From Blastobasis lacticolella (lineage: Eukaryota; Arthropoda; Insecta; Lepidoptera; Blastobasidae), in the NCBI GenBank assembly GCA_905147135.1, contig LR990058.1, positions 14,607,349 to 14,671,348 on the forward strand: a stretch of 64,000 nucleotides of DNA, in the 5' to 3' direction. The translations under genes were made by a program, and so were the position numbers. Below are positions 51,501 to 54,500 of the stretch, one piece after another. Under the pieces are notes generated by a model. It saw only the letters and a list, made by a program, of their open reading frames with translations. It was not told the DNA's origin and did no database searches. How positions within the stretch are numbered: position 1 is the stretch's first letter; every line of letters starts with the position of its first letter.

Positions 51501-54500
51501 CGATCAAGTGCCAATGTCTGCCAGTCGCGGCAGACCCAAGAAAAGGTGGACAGATGAGCTGCGGGCCTTCGAAAGTGACTGGCAAGATACCACATACTAT
51601 TGAAAAAATATATAATAACCAAATCTACTATATTTTTGTCCCATTGTGTCCCTTGTTGTATCACGCTTTTGCAAAGCGGAGCGACACAAAATAGACCTTA
51701 TTCTATGATCAATACATTGCACTTTGATCTTGCTCTCTGAATGAGTTAAAATCCTACATTAATGGTGATGTAATCGACACTCATGTTCTGTGTGTACGGT
51801 ACAGCTAGCCTTCTCCCCTGGTTAGACTGCTCCATGAATCTTACTTTTGCTACTAATCCCACAATAATTAAAATATTGTTCGCATTTTTGTTGCTCACTC
51901 ACGCAAAATCTCAAAAATATATCATGGAGTCTTTCAGTATTGTAATAAACAAAATTATAACAACAAATGTGTGCGTGTGATGGTTTCCTCCCAGTCGGAT
52001 CGAGTCTAGGAATATTTTCTGATGTTTAATTGCAATTTCTGCTTCTCGTGCTATTACAAGGAGTAGGACTTTAGCGTGGATATCTAAATATAGGTTGCAT
52101 CTTACGATAAAGATATGCAAGTAAGAGATGAGTTAGTTTGACTTTCGCACGAAAATTGTATAAATGCCCATCAATATACGTAATGGTATATTTAGCTTAA
52201 AGTGCTAGTATGTTCGTAATGTACCTGCTGGCTCTAAGGATAAACAGATCCCGATTCTATTTTATATACTTATTTTGGAGTAAAACAAATACAGATTCCG
52301 GCAACTTTCTTGAGCCCACTTGGTACATACTTACGTCAAAAATTGCTAAAGACTTTACCGGCAGCTGTAGGCAACCTAAATGACAAAATTCTCACATTGA
52401 GCCCGCTGCGTTTGTCGACGACCAGTTTGGATGCCTTTGACAGGTAGAAAGGCAACGGAGCTAGACAGGTGCACAAGATTAGGAAGCTGTGCACCACCCG
52501 CATTTGAGGTGGCACCGTGTGAAGTAGATCCAGGGTGATGTCCTGGGTAACACAAGAAAATCATATCGTTATGGAAAACATTCATGCCAAAAAACTGACA
52601 CCCAAGAATGCCGAAGACCGAGCGAAGTGGACAAGGGGAAGGCGAAAGGCGCAACCCGGCCACTACGTCCTTTGGATTGATGCCAGGATGATGATGACAA
52701 TACATCCATCAACATCAGTCTGTACGTCCACTGCTGGATATAGATCTCTCCCAATCCACACGCAGACTTTCGCAAATCTTCCCTCCGGCACAGCGCTTAC
52801 CGACTCTATTAGAATATACAAACAATCATCTTGGCGTTAATGTCCCAGTTGTGGTCTCGAGAACGAGGGCCCGGGGTCCGCCTTGACCATGATCCAGGAT
52901 TTGGCGATCAGGTAATTACAGTGGAGCGACTACCATCTGACCTGCGCGACCCTGCTACCAGGGGAACCTGACCAGATTGGATCATGGTTACAAATTCAGT
53001 TGTCTGAAATTGCAGGTTTCATCACGATGTTTTCCCACACCATAAGAGCATAGTTTATAATTCAACTAATATACATAACTCAGAAAAGAGTCATTGGTAC
53101 ATGGCCGCAGCGGGATTCGAACTCGGTACCACTCGCTTACGAGTTGGATACTCTACCGCCCGTCCACCAATGCTCTTAGAATATAACTTGCTATAATCTA
53201 TTCTACTACCGACTATTTTAAAATACAAAGTAACCATTACCTCGTCGATTTCCCGCCCTGATAGCGATTCCAAATACACTTTGTCGATAACCCATTGGAA
53301 ATTGGCCAGTGCTACCGAACTGTCCGCTAAAAGAATGTAATATAGGTTAGGTTAGGTTAGGTTAGTTACTGTATGTAGATACTGGATATAAAAATTACAA
53401 GTAGATTGACGAAAGAGATATATAGCGCGAATTTAGAAAATCGGCCCTTTAGAGGATGACCCAGGAAAACATTTACTGGTCAGATCAGTAATGTTCCCAA
53501 AAAGGTGGGGTCCGAAGTGGCAAGACTAAGAGGAAATGTATGAAAAGAGTTGTGGATATATCTGTCGCAGCCAAATGGTAAAATTAGCCGGTTAATTAAA
53601 CGGCTAGCTATTTAAGCAGTTATTTAATTGAAAATTGGCCAAATTCATGAACTTTGAAAGTAAAGTCAAATGAACGATATTGCCTCGAGTTTACGGAGCT
53701 CTTCCATTCATTGTCATAATGCTAACCTAAACTAACCGAATAGAAACCTAATGCAAACTATTATTATACTTTGAAGTTACTGTGGGTAGGTTAGCATTGG
53801 AACAATGTGTGGAAGAGCTGCGTAAACTCGAGGCAATATCGTTCTTTCAACATCACTTTAAAATCTTATGAAACTGGCAAATTTTCAACTAAATAATTGC
53901 TCAAAAAGCTAGCCGTTTAGTTAACCGGCTAATTTAACCATCCGGCTGCGACATATCCACAACGAAGGCTAGGGAGTTGAGTCAAGACAGAGCAAAGTGG
54001 CGGTCCATCGTCTCTGCCTACCCTCCCTGTGGGACAGAGGCGTGAGCTTTATGTATGTATGCATGTAGGTATGTAAAAAAAATATGTAAGATTTTGCATA
54101 CCGTCGTATAGTTGAGGATACATTGAAATTATTTCTGAATATGGGTGTCTAACGCCAGAGAAACGGATTGTGTAGTTAAGAGTCTTTGGGAATACTTTGA
54201 AATTCACATTCTGTAAAGAGAATAATATGTTACAAGTTGTGGTGATATGATAGACTAGGTAAATAAAATAATGTATAGAGATACAAACCTGAAAATTAAT
54301 AACCATATAAGGTTCGGAAAAGTCAACTGTCTTTAGATATTCTATTATTTCACTTGGGTCGCGAAATCCCCTATAACTGAGTACTGAAATTAAAAATATA
54401 TAGGTAGGTATTTAATTTATATATTAGTGAAAAGGGTTTGAAAAGGTTTTCAAGTAGTCGGCAATACGCTGGGTTAACCCTGGCATTGCAAACGTCTATA

